From: CAYJAD01 sp964370675
GTDB taxonomy: Bacteria > Desulfobacterota > Desulfovibrionia > Desulfovibrionales > Desulfovibrionaceae
DNA length: 8,593 bases
Assembly (NCBI GenBank): GCA_964370675.1
Contig: CAYJKC010000063.1
Span: forward strand, 1-8,593
Direction of reading: 5' to 3'
Shown: one piece after another, positions 1 through 6,246 of the stretch
Layout: each line of letters begins with the position of its first letter
Numbering within the stretch: position 1 is the stretch's first letter
The notes under the pieces: generated by a model
Told to the model about the DNA's origin: nothing
Database searches by the model: none
Seen by the model: only the letters and a program-made list of their open reading frames with translations
Made by a program: the position numbers and the translations under genes

Positions 1-54
1 ACCGCCAACCTAGTGATTAACAGTCACCCGCTCTGCCGATTGAGCCACCGGGGA
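1..54 (-). tRNA. tRNA-Asn(GTT), 3' part cut by window edge
   Basis: Read on the minus strand, nucleotides 1-54 of an asparagine tRNA are present and the last ~22 lie outside the window. The 5' acceptor strand begins TCCCCGG at position 54. The D stem (GCTC/GAGC) is perfect and the D loop carries the conserved GG. The anticodon stem pairs fully (GGTGA/TCACT, with one G-T pair) around anticodon GTT at positions 21-19, flanked by T33 and A37. The 5' T-stem strand GGCGG and the first T of the T loop are at the window edge. The GTT anticodon is a substrate for queuosine modification, a pathway in which the nearby queH acts. Confidence 0.95.
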
Positions 55-296
55 ATGATATCGCTAAATGCGCGAAGATTCTTTTATGCTATTGCCATAT
101 AATAGTCAAGCATTTATATAAAAAAAATTTATTATATTTATTCACTGGAATTTATTAACTATTTACTGAATAAAATATGATAGAATTTGAATTGCAACTA
201 TTTATTGAGCAACATCTCATTGGTTTGCATATAATTTTAATCCAACAACTTCCAAAAAAAACTATAAATTTAGATTGCTGGTACAACGTAAACACA
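55..296. other. AT-rich intergenic region between queH and tRNA-Asn
   Basis: This gap of about 240 bases has no supported gene. Its left end holds the candidate tRNA promoter. The middle holds an AT-only-loop inverted repeat (TTTATTCA at 137-144 with TGAATAAA at 167-174), followed on the minus strand by an 8-base T run at 127-120. Another T8 run on the minus strand is at 261-254, 36 bases past the queH stop, with no convincing stem before it. Transcription of rng-queH presumably ends here, but no strong intrinsic terminator is visible. Confidence 0.5.
81..109 (-). promoter_or_regulatory. Candidate promoter of tRNA-Asn
   Basis: On the minus strand a -35-like TTGACT (109-104) is followed after 17 nt by a -10-like TAAAAG (86-81). 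The predicted start near position 74 would leave a ~20-nt leader before the tRNA 5' end at 54. The -35 is a good match (5/6) and the -10 is only 4/6, so this is a plausible sigma-70 type promoter judged from spacing and position alone. Confidence 0.4.
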
Positions 297-872
297 TTAG
301 TGTTTTTGGCTTTCTAATAATAGTTTTTTTAATTTATTGGCATATCTTTCTGCTTCACTATAGATACACCCACAATAACTTTGGCGGTATAATTCAAATT
401 CTTTTGATATATCAATACCATATTGCCATTGAGGTCTAAAATCGTCATAGAAAAATTGAATTTTATATTTTTGACTAGCAAGTTTTGCGCAGTCTATTAT
501 TAAGTCGTGATTTTGGTAGCGAGAATACAATAAAGAGGAGCAAAACGCGTCCATACTATGTTCCTGCGCTAATTTTGCACTCAATTCTAAGCGAGAAGTA
601 TAACAATAGCTACAACGATTTTCTCCCTGTGCTTGCATGGTGCTGGCTTTATGTGTCCAGTGTTGAACATCCCAAACTTTGTCGTTCCAAAGCATGTTTA
701 AGTCGAGTTTTTCAGCACATTGCACCATGGCTTCTCGACGCCTTAGATATTCGCTAAGAGGGTGAATATTTGGATTAGCAAAAAATCCAGTAACCACATG
801 CCCTTGTTCGCGCAATTTCTGAACAGGGGCAATGGCACAAGGACCGCAACAAACATGAAGTAATATATGCAT
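297..872 (-). CDS. queH: Epoxyqueuosine reductase QueH
   Basis: QueH is the cobalamin-independent enzyme that reduces epoxyqueuosine to queuosine in the wobble position of tRNAs with GUN anticodons (Asn, Asp, His, Tyr), the same step done by QueG in other bacteria. From the ATG at 872 the product is 191 residues, normal for the family (formerly DUF208). Family signatures seen: the N-terminal HVCCGPC motif (Cys 8, 9, 12), RCSYCYTSRL (Cys 87 and 90), SLLYSRYQNHD around residues 113-123, and the C-terminal DFRPQW and YRQSYCGCIYSE motifs (Cys 167 and 169). The conserved cysteines are those expected to bind the iron-sulfur cluster and second metal. The gene starts 10 nt after the rng stop, so it is in the same operon. 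The start is uncertain: the ATG lacks a clear ribosome-binding site, and an in-frame TTG at 905, overlapping the end of rng, would add 11 residues. I prefer the ATG because family members begin just before the HVCC motif. Confidence 0.93.
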   Translation of the reverse strand: MHILLHVCCGPCAIAPVQKLREQGHVVTGFFANPNIHPLSEYLRRREAMVQCAEKLDLNMLWNDKVWDVQHWTHKASTMQAQGENRCSYCYTSRLELSAKLAQEHSMDAFCSSLLYSRYQNHDLIIDCAKLASQKYKIQFFYDDFRPQWQYGIDISKEFELYRQSYCGCIYSEAERYANKLKKLLLESQKH

Positions 873-882
873 ATTCAATTTA

Positions 883-3168
883 TTAGGTACGAATGCGAAC
901 TTCAATATTCTTGCCTAATTGTTCTTCAATTTCACTAATACGCTGGCGTTTGCGGTTTAGCAAATACATAGCTAGCTCTGGTGATGCTTCAAAAACAAAA
1001 TGTTCGCTTTGAGTGGCTCTTCCTTGGCGCATCATTTCTCGAAGTGATTGTAGTGATTGCCATTCTAAGTTACGACGCATGCCAGTACCTCGGCAATGTG
1101 GGCATGGTTCCATGGTAATAGCCAAAGCAGATGAGGCTGTACGCTGACGTACTATCTCTAACAATCCAAAAGATGAAATACGTCCAAGGTCGTGGCGTGC
1201 ACGATCATTTTTCATGGCGGCACGCAAAGTTTTTTCTACTTCGCGAATATGGCTTTTATCGCGCATTTCTATAAAATCTATTACGATTTGACCACCAATA
1301 TCACGCAATCTTAAGTGCCTTGCTATGGCTTCAGCAGCTTCAAGATTTGTTTTTAAGGCCATGGAAGCAAAATTGGCCTTGCCTGATATTTTGCCTGAGT
1401 TAATATCAACCGCCATGAGTGCTTCTGTTTGGTCAAAAACCAATCGCCCGCCTGAAGGCAAAACCACTTCACGCGAGTAAATTTGTTCTAATTGGCGTTG
1501 CACAGCAAAGCGTTCCCACAGAGTTTGACGCACATCAGTATGCACTCGTACCAGATCTTTTTTACGCGGGAAAAGTAAGCTTACAATTTCACGCAAACTT
1601 TCTGCCATTTCAGCATTATCAACCCACACTTCGTGCACTTCATCAGTGAGGTAATCGCGTATGGCTCGCTCAGCAAGTTTTGGCTCTTGATAGACCAATA
1701 ATGGAGCAGACTCGCTAACACCACGCTTACGAATTTCGCGCCAAACACGCTTTAAATATTGTAAATCATTCTTTAAAGTAGTTTTTGAAGTTCCTACGCT
1801 AACCGTACGAACAATAACCCCAAGCCCAGCCCCTGGCTCAATACCATTCATCATTTCACGCAAACGCGTGCGCTCTTCTTCATTATCAACTTTGCGCGAA
1901 ATGCCAATTTGCTCTTGACCAGGTGTAAGCACTAAAAAACGCCCAGCCAAGGATAGCCAAGTGGTTAAAAATGCACCCTTACTACCAGTAGGTTCTTTAA
2001 GCACTTGCACAAGAATTTCTTGTCCAGGCTTTATAACTTGCTGAATTGGTGGATATTTTTTCCCCTTGTTTGGCTCATGATGGTTTTGATAATATTCAGG
2101 ATGGATTTCATCAATCTGTAAAAAACCATTTTTTCCAGCACCATAGTTAATAAAAGCTGCTTGCAAATTGGTATCTACATTATGCACAACACCTTTATAA
2201 ATATTGCCCTTAGTCTTCATTTGATGAAGCATTTCAAGGTAATATTCATGCAATGAGCCTTCTTCAGTAAGTGCCACTTCCACCTGTTCTCCAGAAACAA
2301 CGCTTATAAACATATTGCGTCGCTTAGAACTTGTTACAGCAGCTTTTTTGCCTACCGCTGCTCTTGCGCGTCCTGGTTTACCTTCAGCTACTGAAGTGGC
2401 TTGCAGCGGCTTTGAACGTGCTGATGTATTAGAAGCAGTTTCTACCGATTCTTCCATGGGCTTGAGAGCACGTTTTTTACTACGTTTTCCACGTCCACCG
2501 CGACGCCCTCTTCGACTTTTAGATGATAAGCTCTCATCCTCTTTAAGACTTTCATTCCCATCGCCCTCTGATAGTAAATTTTGAGAACTTTGCTTTAAAT
2601 CACTATCATCAGAAACTAAGGCTTCGCTCTTAACTTCTTCAGTAGTTTTGCTATCAGACTTATGCTGGGTTGCTTTAGGTGAGGCTTTTTTTGTGTGATG
2701 TTTTGAGCTAGTTTTACTTTCACTAGGACTTTCAGTGACTGAATCCAAATTTTCCTTTGTAATAGTAGCAGCTTTAGGCTTTCTTGGAGTACGCCCCCTT
2801 GTTTTCTTCGGCAACACTGCACTAGCTTCTTTGCTATCTGAAACTACATCAGCCGGTTGGACTTCTAAATTAGTACTTAGCTTATCTTCTTTAGTCTTAG
2901 TAGTTTTGGTAGATTTTAATTTAGATGCTGTTCTAGCTTTAGATACTCTCCTAGCATTAGAGGCCACTTCACTCTTGGCATCAATGTCAGATGTATTTTC
3001 AGTAGAATTTGCTTTTGAAGATAACTTTTCAGCAGTATTCTTCACTGTTCGCGAACGAGGTTTTGCTTTAGCTAATTCGGGCTTTTCTTTTGTAGTAGTT
3101 TTGGTAGTACGTGGTTTTCTTGTAGTTTTTGGCGCAACTACAGCATTAGTATTATTATCGTCAGTCAT
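883..3168 (-). CDS. rng: RNase E/G family endoribonuclease with long basic N-terminal extension
   Basis: Endoribonuclease of the RNase E/G family, which cleaves single-stranded AU-rich RNA in rRNA maturation and mRNA turnover. From the ATG at 3168 it has 761 residues. The ATG is preceded by GAGGA five nt upstream; a TTG at 3180 overlaps that ribosome-binding site and is rejected. Residues 1 to ~280 are low-complexity, rich in Lys/Ser/Thr/Ala/Glu and presumably disordered, with an Arg/Gly-rich patch at ~217-233. The catalytic part follows: an S1-like RNA-binding region (~321-406), the DNase I-like catalytic region with FDQTEALMAVDIN (metal ligand Asp588, Asn590, equivalent to E. coli RNase E Asp303/Asn305) and VIDFIEM (Asp631, equivalent to Asp346), and the Zn-link CPHC (Cys689, Cys692). 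The protein stops shortly after the core, so it lacks the E. coli-style C-terminal scaffold. It is first in an operon with queH. Whether to call it RNase E or G cannot be settled from sequence alone; the symbol is a family-level label. Confidence 0.95.
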   Translation of the reverse strand: MTDDNNTNAVVAPKTTRKPRTTKTTTKEKPELAKAKPRSRTVKNTAEKLSSKANSTENTSDIDAKSEVASNARRVSKARTASKLKSTKTTKTKEDKLSTNLEVQPADVVSDSKEASAVLPKKTRGRTPRKPKAATITKENLDSVTESPSESKTSSKHHTKKASPKATQHKSDSKTTEEVKSEALVSDDSDLKQSSQNLLSEGDGNESLKEDESLSSKSRRGRRGGRGKRSKKRALKPMEESVETASNTSARSKPLQATSVAEGKPGRARAAVGKKAAVTSSKRRNMFISVVSGEQVEVALTEEGSLHEYYLEMLHQMKTKGNIYKGVVHNVDTNLQAAFINYGAGKNGFLQIDEIHPEYYQNHHEPNKGKKYPPIQQVIKPGQEILVQVLKEPTGSKGAFLTTWLSLAGRFLVLTPGQEQIGISRKVDNEEERTRLREMMNGIEPGAGLGVIVRTVSVGTSKTTLKNDLQYLKRVWREIRKRGVSESAPLLVYQEPKLAERAIRDYLTDEVHEVWVDNAEMAESLREIVSLLFPRKKDLVRVHTDVRQTLWERFAVQRQLEQIYSREVVLPSGGRLVFDQTEALMAVDINSGKISGKANFASMALKTNLEAAEAIARHLRLRDIGGQIVIDFIEMRDKSHIREVEKTLRAAMKNDRARHDLGRISSFGLLEIVRQRTASSALAITMEPCPHCRGTGMRRNLEWQSLQSLREMMRQGRATQSEHFVFEASPELAMYLLNRKRQRISEIEEQLGKNIEVRIRT

Positions 3169-3191
3169 AAAAATCCTCAATATAAAATTTT

Positions 3192-3215
3192 TCAGCTCAT
3201 TTTACACATAGCTGA
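3192..3215 (-). promoter_or_regulatory. Hairpin in the predicted rng 5' leader
   Basis: On the minus strand TCAGCT and AGCTGA form a perfect 6-bp inverted repeat around a 12-nt loop, 24 nt upstream of the rng start codon and just before the ribosome-binding site. In E. coli, RNase E represses its own mRNA through hairpins in its 5' leader, so a leader hairpin here could have the same role. That link is inference; a 6-bp repeat could arise by chance. Confidence 0.3.
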
Positions 3216-3255
3216 TTGTGTACTGCGCATCGACACACATACAAAAAAATAAACT

Positions 3256-3261
3256 ATTATA
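3256..3261 (-). promoter_or_regulatory. Candidate -10 box for rng-queH
   Basis: A perfect TATAAT lies on the minus strand, which would place transcription start near 3249 and give a leader of ~80 nt before the rng ATG. No good -35 sits at 16-18 nt spacing (the nearest TTGCGC is 20 nt away). A second weaker candidate lies further upstream (TTGCAT, 16 nt, TACAAT). Some promoter is needed here because the preceding gene ends in a strong terminator. Confidence 0.4.
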
Positions 3262-3371
3262 CGAAAATAATTTATGGTGGAGCGCAATATTATTATTTAA
3301 TTGTACGTTTTTTTAAAAATTATGCAAGCATTGTATGTTTATAGGCAAATAAAGAAAATATAATTAGATAT

Positions 3372-3407
3372 AAAAAAGAGTAATATCAACTAGATATTAC
3401 TCTTTTT
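3372..3407 (-). terminator. Rho-independent terminator after DUF1269 gene
   Basis: A perfect 15-bp stem (3373-3387 paired with 3393-3407) encloses a 5-nt loop. It lies 41 nt past the stop of the DUF1269 gene. On the minus strand the stem's 3' arm runs into a stretch of six T. The stem is AT-rich at its base (five A-T pairs) with GC pairs near the middle. Because the base is A5/T5 the structure also resembles a terminator on the plus strand, but no plus-strand gene points at it. Confidence 0.85.
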
Positions 3408-3448
3408 AATTATTTTACAAATAGCTATACAATAAGCATTTTTAAGAC

Positions 3449-3997
3449 CTATGCCGGTGCACCTTCGTCTATTACTTCATCAGTAACTACTTCATAACTA
3501 TCAAAATTATGATTATTTGAATTTATCGCTTCTTGCAAACGCTTTTCATCTTCATGTGAAAGTGATGAGCGCATGACAGTACCACCGGTTCCTTCTAGCT
3601 CCTCTAATACTTTATCCGTCAATTTACTATGCACCAAAACAAAGAGTACAGAAGAGCCAGGTGTCAATTTTTCTGATAATGTTTTCATAAATTTATCATT
3701 AATACCCACATCAGAAAGAGCACCAGCAACAGCTCCTGTGCCTGCACCAACAACTAAACCAAGTAATGGATTAAGAAAGATTAATCCTATAAGTGTGCCC
3801 CAAAAGCCACCACCTATGGCTCCACTTGCTGTAAGGCTATGCATTTGATTTAGTTTTATTTTGCCATTTTCCTTACGTGTGGCAATGACAGCGTCTTCCA
3901 AATCCACAAGGTATTCTTTTTGCATTTTCAAAAAATTTAAACGTACTTCGGTAGCTTTTAGTTCAGAATCGTACATAACTGCAATTAAATTTCGCAT
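3449..3997 (-). CDS. DUF1269 family predicted membrane protein
   Basis: A 182-residue protein matching the DUF1269 family (COG4803, predicted membrane protein) along its whole length; the biochemical role of the family is unknown. Seen in sequence: an N-terminal MRNLIAVMYDSELKATEV segment, then LVDLEDAVIATRKENGKIKL, a central hydrophobic Gly/Ala-rich hairpin at about residues 58-95 (two closely spaced membrane-associated stretches rich in small residues, like glycine-zipper proteins), and a second soluble domain with TPGSSVLFVLVHSKLTDKVLEEL and RSSLSHEDEKRLQEA. There is no signal peptide. The ATG at 3997 has an AAGGA ribosome-binding site with suitable spacing. The gene stands alone between the qmo terminator and its own terminator, with its own promoter, so context gives no functional link to its neighbours. 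Family membership is confident; function is not inferred. Confidence 0.9.
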   Translation of the reverse strand: MRNLIAVMYDSELKATEVRLNFLKMQKEYLVDLEDAVIATRKENGKIKLNQMHSLTASGAIGGGFWGTLIGLIFLNPLLGLVVGAGTGAVAGALSDVGINDKFMKTLSEKLTPGSSVLFVLVHSKLTDKVLEELEGTGGTVMRSSLSHEDEKRLQEAINSNNHNFDSYEVVTDEVIDEGAPA

Positions 3998-4019
3998 AAT
4001 ATTTCCTTATATATTAAAT

Positions 4020-4049
4020 TAATCATGGTAGATATCAAATTCATGATTA
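4020..4049. promoter_or_regulatory. Inverted repeat at the DUF1269 transcript start
   Basis: TAATCATG (4020-4027) and CATGATTA (4042-4049) form a perfect 8-bp inverted repeat with a 14-nt centre. With the -10 box at 4060-4055, transcription would start at about 4048, so the repeat covers roughly +1 to +29. It could be an operator for a dimeric repressor or a 5'-terminal mRNA stem-loop; the sequence does not decide between them. Confidence 0.45.
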
Positions 4050-4054
4050 CTTTT

Positions 4055-4084
4055 ATTATACAATAAATTGGCTTAAAATTGCAA
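4055..4084 (-). promoter_or_regulatory. Promoter of the DUF1269 gene
   Basis: On the minus strand TTGCAA (4084-4079) is followed after 18 nt by a perfect TATAAT (4060-4055). The predicted start near 4048 leaves a ~50-nt leader before the ATG at 3997. The perfect -10, the acceptable -35 and the position directly downstream of the qmo terminator make this a good sigma-70 type promoter candidate. Confidence 0.6.
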
Positions 4085-4105
4085 ATATTTTATTAAAAAC
4101 TTACC

Positions 4106-4128
4106 TGTACTATCACAACATGTACTAT
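4106..4128. repeat. Direct repeat TGTACTAT upstream of the DUF1269 promoter
   Basis: TGTACTAT occurs at 4106-4113 and again at 4121-4128, a 15-nt period, and begins 22 bases upstream of the -35 box at 4084. The placement suits an activator-binding site, but an 8-base repeat in AT-rich DNA is weak evidence on its own. Confidence 0.3.
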
Positions 4129-4160
4129 AAAATATACTAATGTATTTTTATATTCTTTAC

Positions 4161-4205
4161 AAAACAAAAACCCTTCTAAGCAGATAAATTGCTTAAAAGG
4201 GTTTT
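4161..4205 (-). terminator. Rho-independent terminator of the qmo operon
   Basis: The stem is AAAACCCTT/AAGGGTTTT (9 bp), one mismatch, then TAAGCA/TGCTTA (6 bp) around a 7-nt loop, spanning 4167-4205. On the minus strand the 3' arm continues into T-rich sequence (five T, G, four T). It lies about 46 nt past the qmoD stop and separates qmo from the DUF1269 gene. Confidence 0.9.
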
Positions 4206-4251
4206 GATTTATTTTAAGGATAGCATTAATACTACCCTTATGAACTAATTT

Positions 4252-4986
4252 TTAGAAGCCAAAACCATCGTCATCATCACCGGATGCATTAAAGCCAAAG
4301 TCACCAGTAATACCACGTGGGGTATCATCAGGAAGATCGCTTTCAACAGCTTCAGCAGCTTCTGCACCAGCAACACCAGCAGCGGCACCGCCAACAACAA
4401 GACCCTTCATATTGTCTTTAATGGCGCCTTTAATCATGGTTAGAAGTTCTTGCTGATCAACTGCCATTTTACCTTGGTATGGGGCTAATTCTTTACGTAA
4501 AGCGCCCATATCTGTGGTCATGGTTTTGATTTTTGCTTCTAGTTGATCGCATTTCTTTTCTAAATCTTGAGCTTTAGCTTCTTGAGGCTCAAGCTCAGCA
4601 ACTTTGGCATGCAAGCTAGCTAGTTCTGCTTTTTGAGCAGTAACTGTGGCATCCAAATCTGCCAAAACGTCTAAAGTTTTAGCAGCTAAGCTTTGTAGAG
4701 CTGCGTTCATGGGTGGTACAGAAACATTATCACCTATGGATTTTTTATTGCTTTCTACAAAGTTATCCCATGGTGTGCCTTCATCCCACTTTAATTCTAC
4801 AAAGGCTGGATATAGACTTGCTAACCAACCAGCAGCAAGCGGACCCACTGCACGTGAGCAGCAGTCACAGGCTAGGGAACGACCGGTGAGATAACCGGCT
4901 AGATCTTTAACATCAACGTCTTCCTTACCAAGCACAAGGGCAAGGACACTTTCCATCGGGAAGACTTTACGAGCTACATCAGACAT
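4252..4986 (-). CDS. qmoD: QmoD-like protein, distal gene of the qmo operon
   Basis: A 244-residue soluble protein in the position of qmoD, the gene after qmoC in Desulfovibrio (DVU0851 in D. vulgaris Hildenborough), where deletion work on qmoABC and this distal gene linked the locus to sulfate reduction. Its exact biochemical role is not established. Seen in sequence: an N-terminal domain with a CDCC cluster (Cys 40, 42, 43) in RSLACDCCSRAVGPLAAGW; a predicted coiled coil at about 98-168 (Leu/Ala/Lys/Glu heptads, Cys146 inside); a small-residue hydrophobic stretch (VVGGAAAGVAGAEAAEA, ~197-213); and an acidic tail ending DDDDGFGF. No signal peptide or clear membrane span. The ATG at 4986 has a very strong AAGGAGGAGG ribosome-binding site. 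It follows qmoC by 61 nt, a larger gap than between the other qmo genes, and is closed by the operon terminator. The assignment rests on position plus overall character; the protein has no well-known catalytic motif. Confidence 0.82.
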   Translation of the reverse strand: MSDVARKVFPMESVLALVLGKEDVDVKDLAGYLTGRSLACDCCSRAVGPLAAGWLASLYPAFVELKWDEGTPWDNFVESNKKSIGDNVSVPPMNAALQSLAAKTLDVLADLDATVTAQKAELASLHAKVAELEPQEAKAQDLEKKCDQLEAKIKTMTTDMGALRKELAPYQGKMAVDQQELLTMIKGAIKDNMKGLVVGGAAAGVAGAEAAEAVESDLPDDTPRGITGDFGFNASGDDDDGFGF

Positions 4987-4995
4987 AACGGCCTC

Positions 4996-5006
4996 CTCCT
5001 TGGGAG
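4996..5006 (-). promoter_or_regulatory. Possible ribosome-site-masking hairpin before qmoD
   Basis: On the minus strand the qmoD ribosome-binding site GGAGGAGG is preceded by CTCC three bases away (CTCC-CAA-GGAG, 5006-4996), with a second CTCC at 5013-5010. Either copy could pair with the GGAG repeats and mask the site. The stem is only 4 bp with a 3-nt loop, so it may be a weak or transient structure. Confidence 0.3.
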
Positions 5007-5028
5007 ATCGGAGTATTTATAATTTAAG

Positions 5029-5050
5029 TAGTCGTCAATAATGATGACTA
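5029..5050 (-). other. Stem-loop at the qmoC stop codon
   Basis: On the minus strand TAGTCATCA (5050-5042) and TGACGACTA (5037-5029) pair over 9 positions with one A-C mismatch around a 4-nt loop. The stem includes the qmoC TAG stop. No T-run follows, so it is unlikely to be a full terminator. It may be a processing or stability element that sets qmoD expression apart from qmoABC; this role is inference. Confidence 0.4.
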
Positions 5051-6238
5051 ACTACGCCCCACCATGCGCACATAGGTAAGTGCGGCTGTTCTGTACACAA
5101 AGTGCCCAAGTTTTGACCAAGGCAAATATGCAAAGAGCATCCAAACAAAAACTAAGTGCAAGTAGTACACACAAAACGCTGGTTTAAGTGCGTCTAAAAG
5201 GCGGAACATCTGACTGAGTATGCCAGTGACACCCACAGCCCAGATAATGCCCAAAAGGTACCAATCATAGAAGCTTGAACCTTGATATTTTGGATTAAGC
5301 TTCATGCGACGTATGGTTAAAAGACCAAGTCCAATAACCATAGCAAGTGCACCTATGTTTGCTAGTATTTTAACAGGATTAGCTTGATCTAAAGGAGTTG
5401 GCATTTTCAATGCTGGAAATACCATTCCACCCCAAGATGCGCCAGCCACTACTGCTGTAACAATAGCCAAGGCCACAAAGGAGAACACAAGGGTTAAGTG
5501 CCCAAACTTACGGCTATTTTTCCCACCTGCTTCTTCAACAGAGTCTGTAGGAACTTGGCAATCACTAAACTTTTTATGAGTAATAATTTCTTCAACTATT
5601 ACATCGTATAAATGTAAGTACCACGCCTTTGTTGACCCAAGCATAAGTACTGTACCTTCTGGTTTAAAGTTATCTATGAGGCGCATTACACCTTTATAGA
5701 GAACAAATACAGCACCAAAAAAGGTAATCATAAAGATAGGGTCAATAACGTACAAAATATGGAACATCTCACTAAAGACTATGCGTCCATCAGTAGCACG
5801 TACAAACCACTCACCATTATGAACACCTGCTCTAATCCACCAAATAATTAGCCAAAAAAGAGCTGGAATACCAAATAACATGGGTAAACCTTTAGCAGAA
5901 CTCATCCACTTACCAATAATACTTGGCTGAGTTAAGTTACGGTAGACCATATTACGAGCTGCAGACATTAGGTCGGCAGGACGTGCACCACGCGGGCAAA
6001 GATCAGCGCAATTGCCACAATTATGACAAAGCCAAAGGTCTATATCTTTTTCAAGTTTATCCTGAAGACCCCATGATGCCCATACCATTTCCTTGCGGGG
6101 GTAAGGGTTATTATCAGGAGCTACGGGGCAAGCAACGGAACAAGTGGCGCATTGGTAGCACTTTTTAAGTGTTTCACCACCAGCTTCTTGCAGCTCACGC
6201 ACAAATTCCGTATTGGGTTTTATAGTATGCTGTGCCAT
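5048..6238 (-). CDS. qmoC: QmoC, membrane iron-sulfur/cytochrome b subunit of the Qmo complex
   Basis: QmoC anchors the quinone-interacting membrane-bound oxidoreductase and exchanges electrons between menaquinone in the membrane and the QmoAB/APS reductase side in the cytoplasm. The 396-residue protein is a fusion. Residues 1 to ~100 are HdrC-like with two 4Fe-4S motifs, CYQCATCSVACP (Cys 27, 30, 33, 37) and CHNCGNCADLCP (Cys 71, 74, 77, 81). The rest is a HdrE/NarI-like cytochrome b domain with about six membrane segments (near 118-138, 155-183, 246-272, 290-309, 325-345, 355-375). His160, His247 and His361 lie in or at the ends of those segments and are candidate haem b ligands. A hydrophilic loop at ~190-245 separates the first two spans from the other four. 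The ATG at 6238 has an AGGAGG site that overlaps the qmoB stop, an 8-nt gap that implies coupled translation. Confidence 0.95.
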   Translation of the reverse strand: MAQHTIKPNTEFVRELQEAGGETLKKCYQCATCSVACPVAPDNNPYPRKEMVWASWGLQDKLEKDIDLWLCHNCGNCADLCPRGARPADLMSAARNMVYRNLTQPSIIGKWMSSAKGLPMLFGIPALFWLIIWWIRAGVHNGEWFVRATDGRIVFSEMFHILYVIDPIFMITFFGAVFVLYKGVMRLIDNFKPEGTVLMLGSTKAWYLHLYDVIVEEIITHKKFSDCQVPTDSVEEAGGKNSRKFGHLTLVFSFVALAIVTAVVAGASWGGMVFPALKMPTPLDQANPVKILANIGALAMVIGLGLLTIRRMKLNPKYQGSSFYDWYLLGIIWAVGVTGILSQMFRLLDALKPAFCVYYLHLVFVWMLFAYLPWSKLGHFVYRTAALTYVRMVGRS

Positions 6239-6246
6239 AACTCCTC

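Larger units (their letters stand above)
3169..3371. other. AT-rich leader/promoter region upstream of rng
   Basis: Between the DUF1269 terminator and the rng start there are ~200 bases with no supported open reading frame. They hold the candidate -10 box at 3256-3261, a weaker alternative promoter (-35 TTGCAT, -10 TACAAT on the minus strand, near 3305-3335) and the leader hairpin at 3192-3215. A homopolymer tract (A7 on the plus strand near 3243-3249) sits at the predicted transcript start. Confidence 0.5.

Noticed and set aside
1..54. tRNA-Asn gene as an integration site for a mobile element
   Set aside because: The adjoining DNA has no integrase, no repeated tRNA 3' end and no foreign-looking genes; the 3' end of the tRNA is outside the window anyway.
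120..174. Inverted repeat 137-144/167-174 plus T run at 127-120 as terminator for rng-queH
   Set aside because: The stem is 8 A/T-rich pairs with a 22-nt loop and the T run starts nine bases later; too weak to call an intrinsic terminator.
177..317. Plus-strand open reading frame of 46 codons starting ATG at 177 in the gap beside queH
   Set aside because: No ribosome-binding site, its end runs antisense into queH, and composition is that of AT-rich spacer; no recognisable protein features.
2735..3211. Plus-strand 158-codon frame with a hydrophobic, membrane-like translation opposite the rng N-terminal region
   Set aside because: It is the complement of Lys/Ser/Thr-rich codons, which reads as Phe/Leu/Val/Ser-rich sequence; no start signals, and the sense strand holds a clear gene.
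4987..5047. Internal promoter for qmoD (TTGACG with TATAAA on the minus strand)
   Set aside because: The boxes are only 11 nt apart, far below the 16-18 nt needed, so no sigma-70 promoter is supported.
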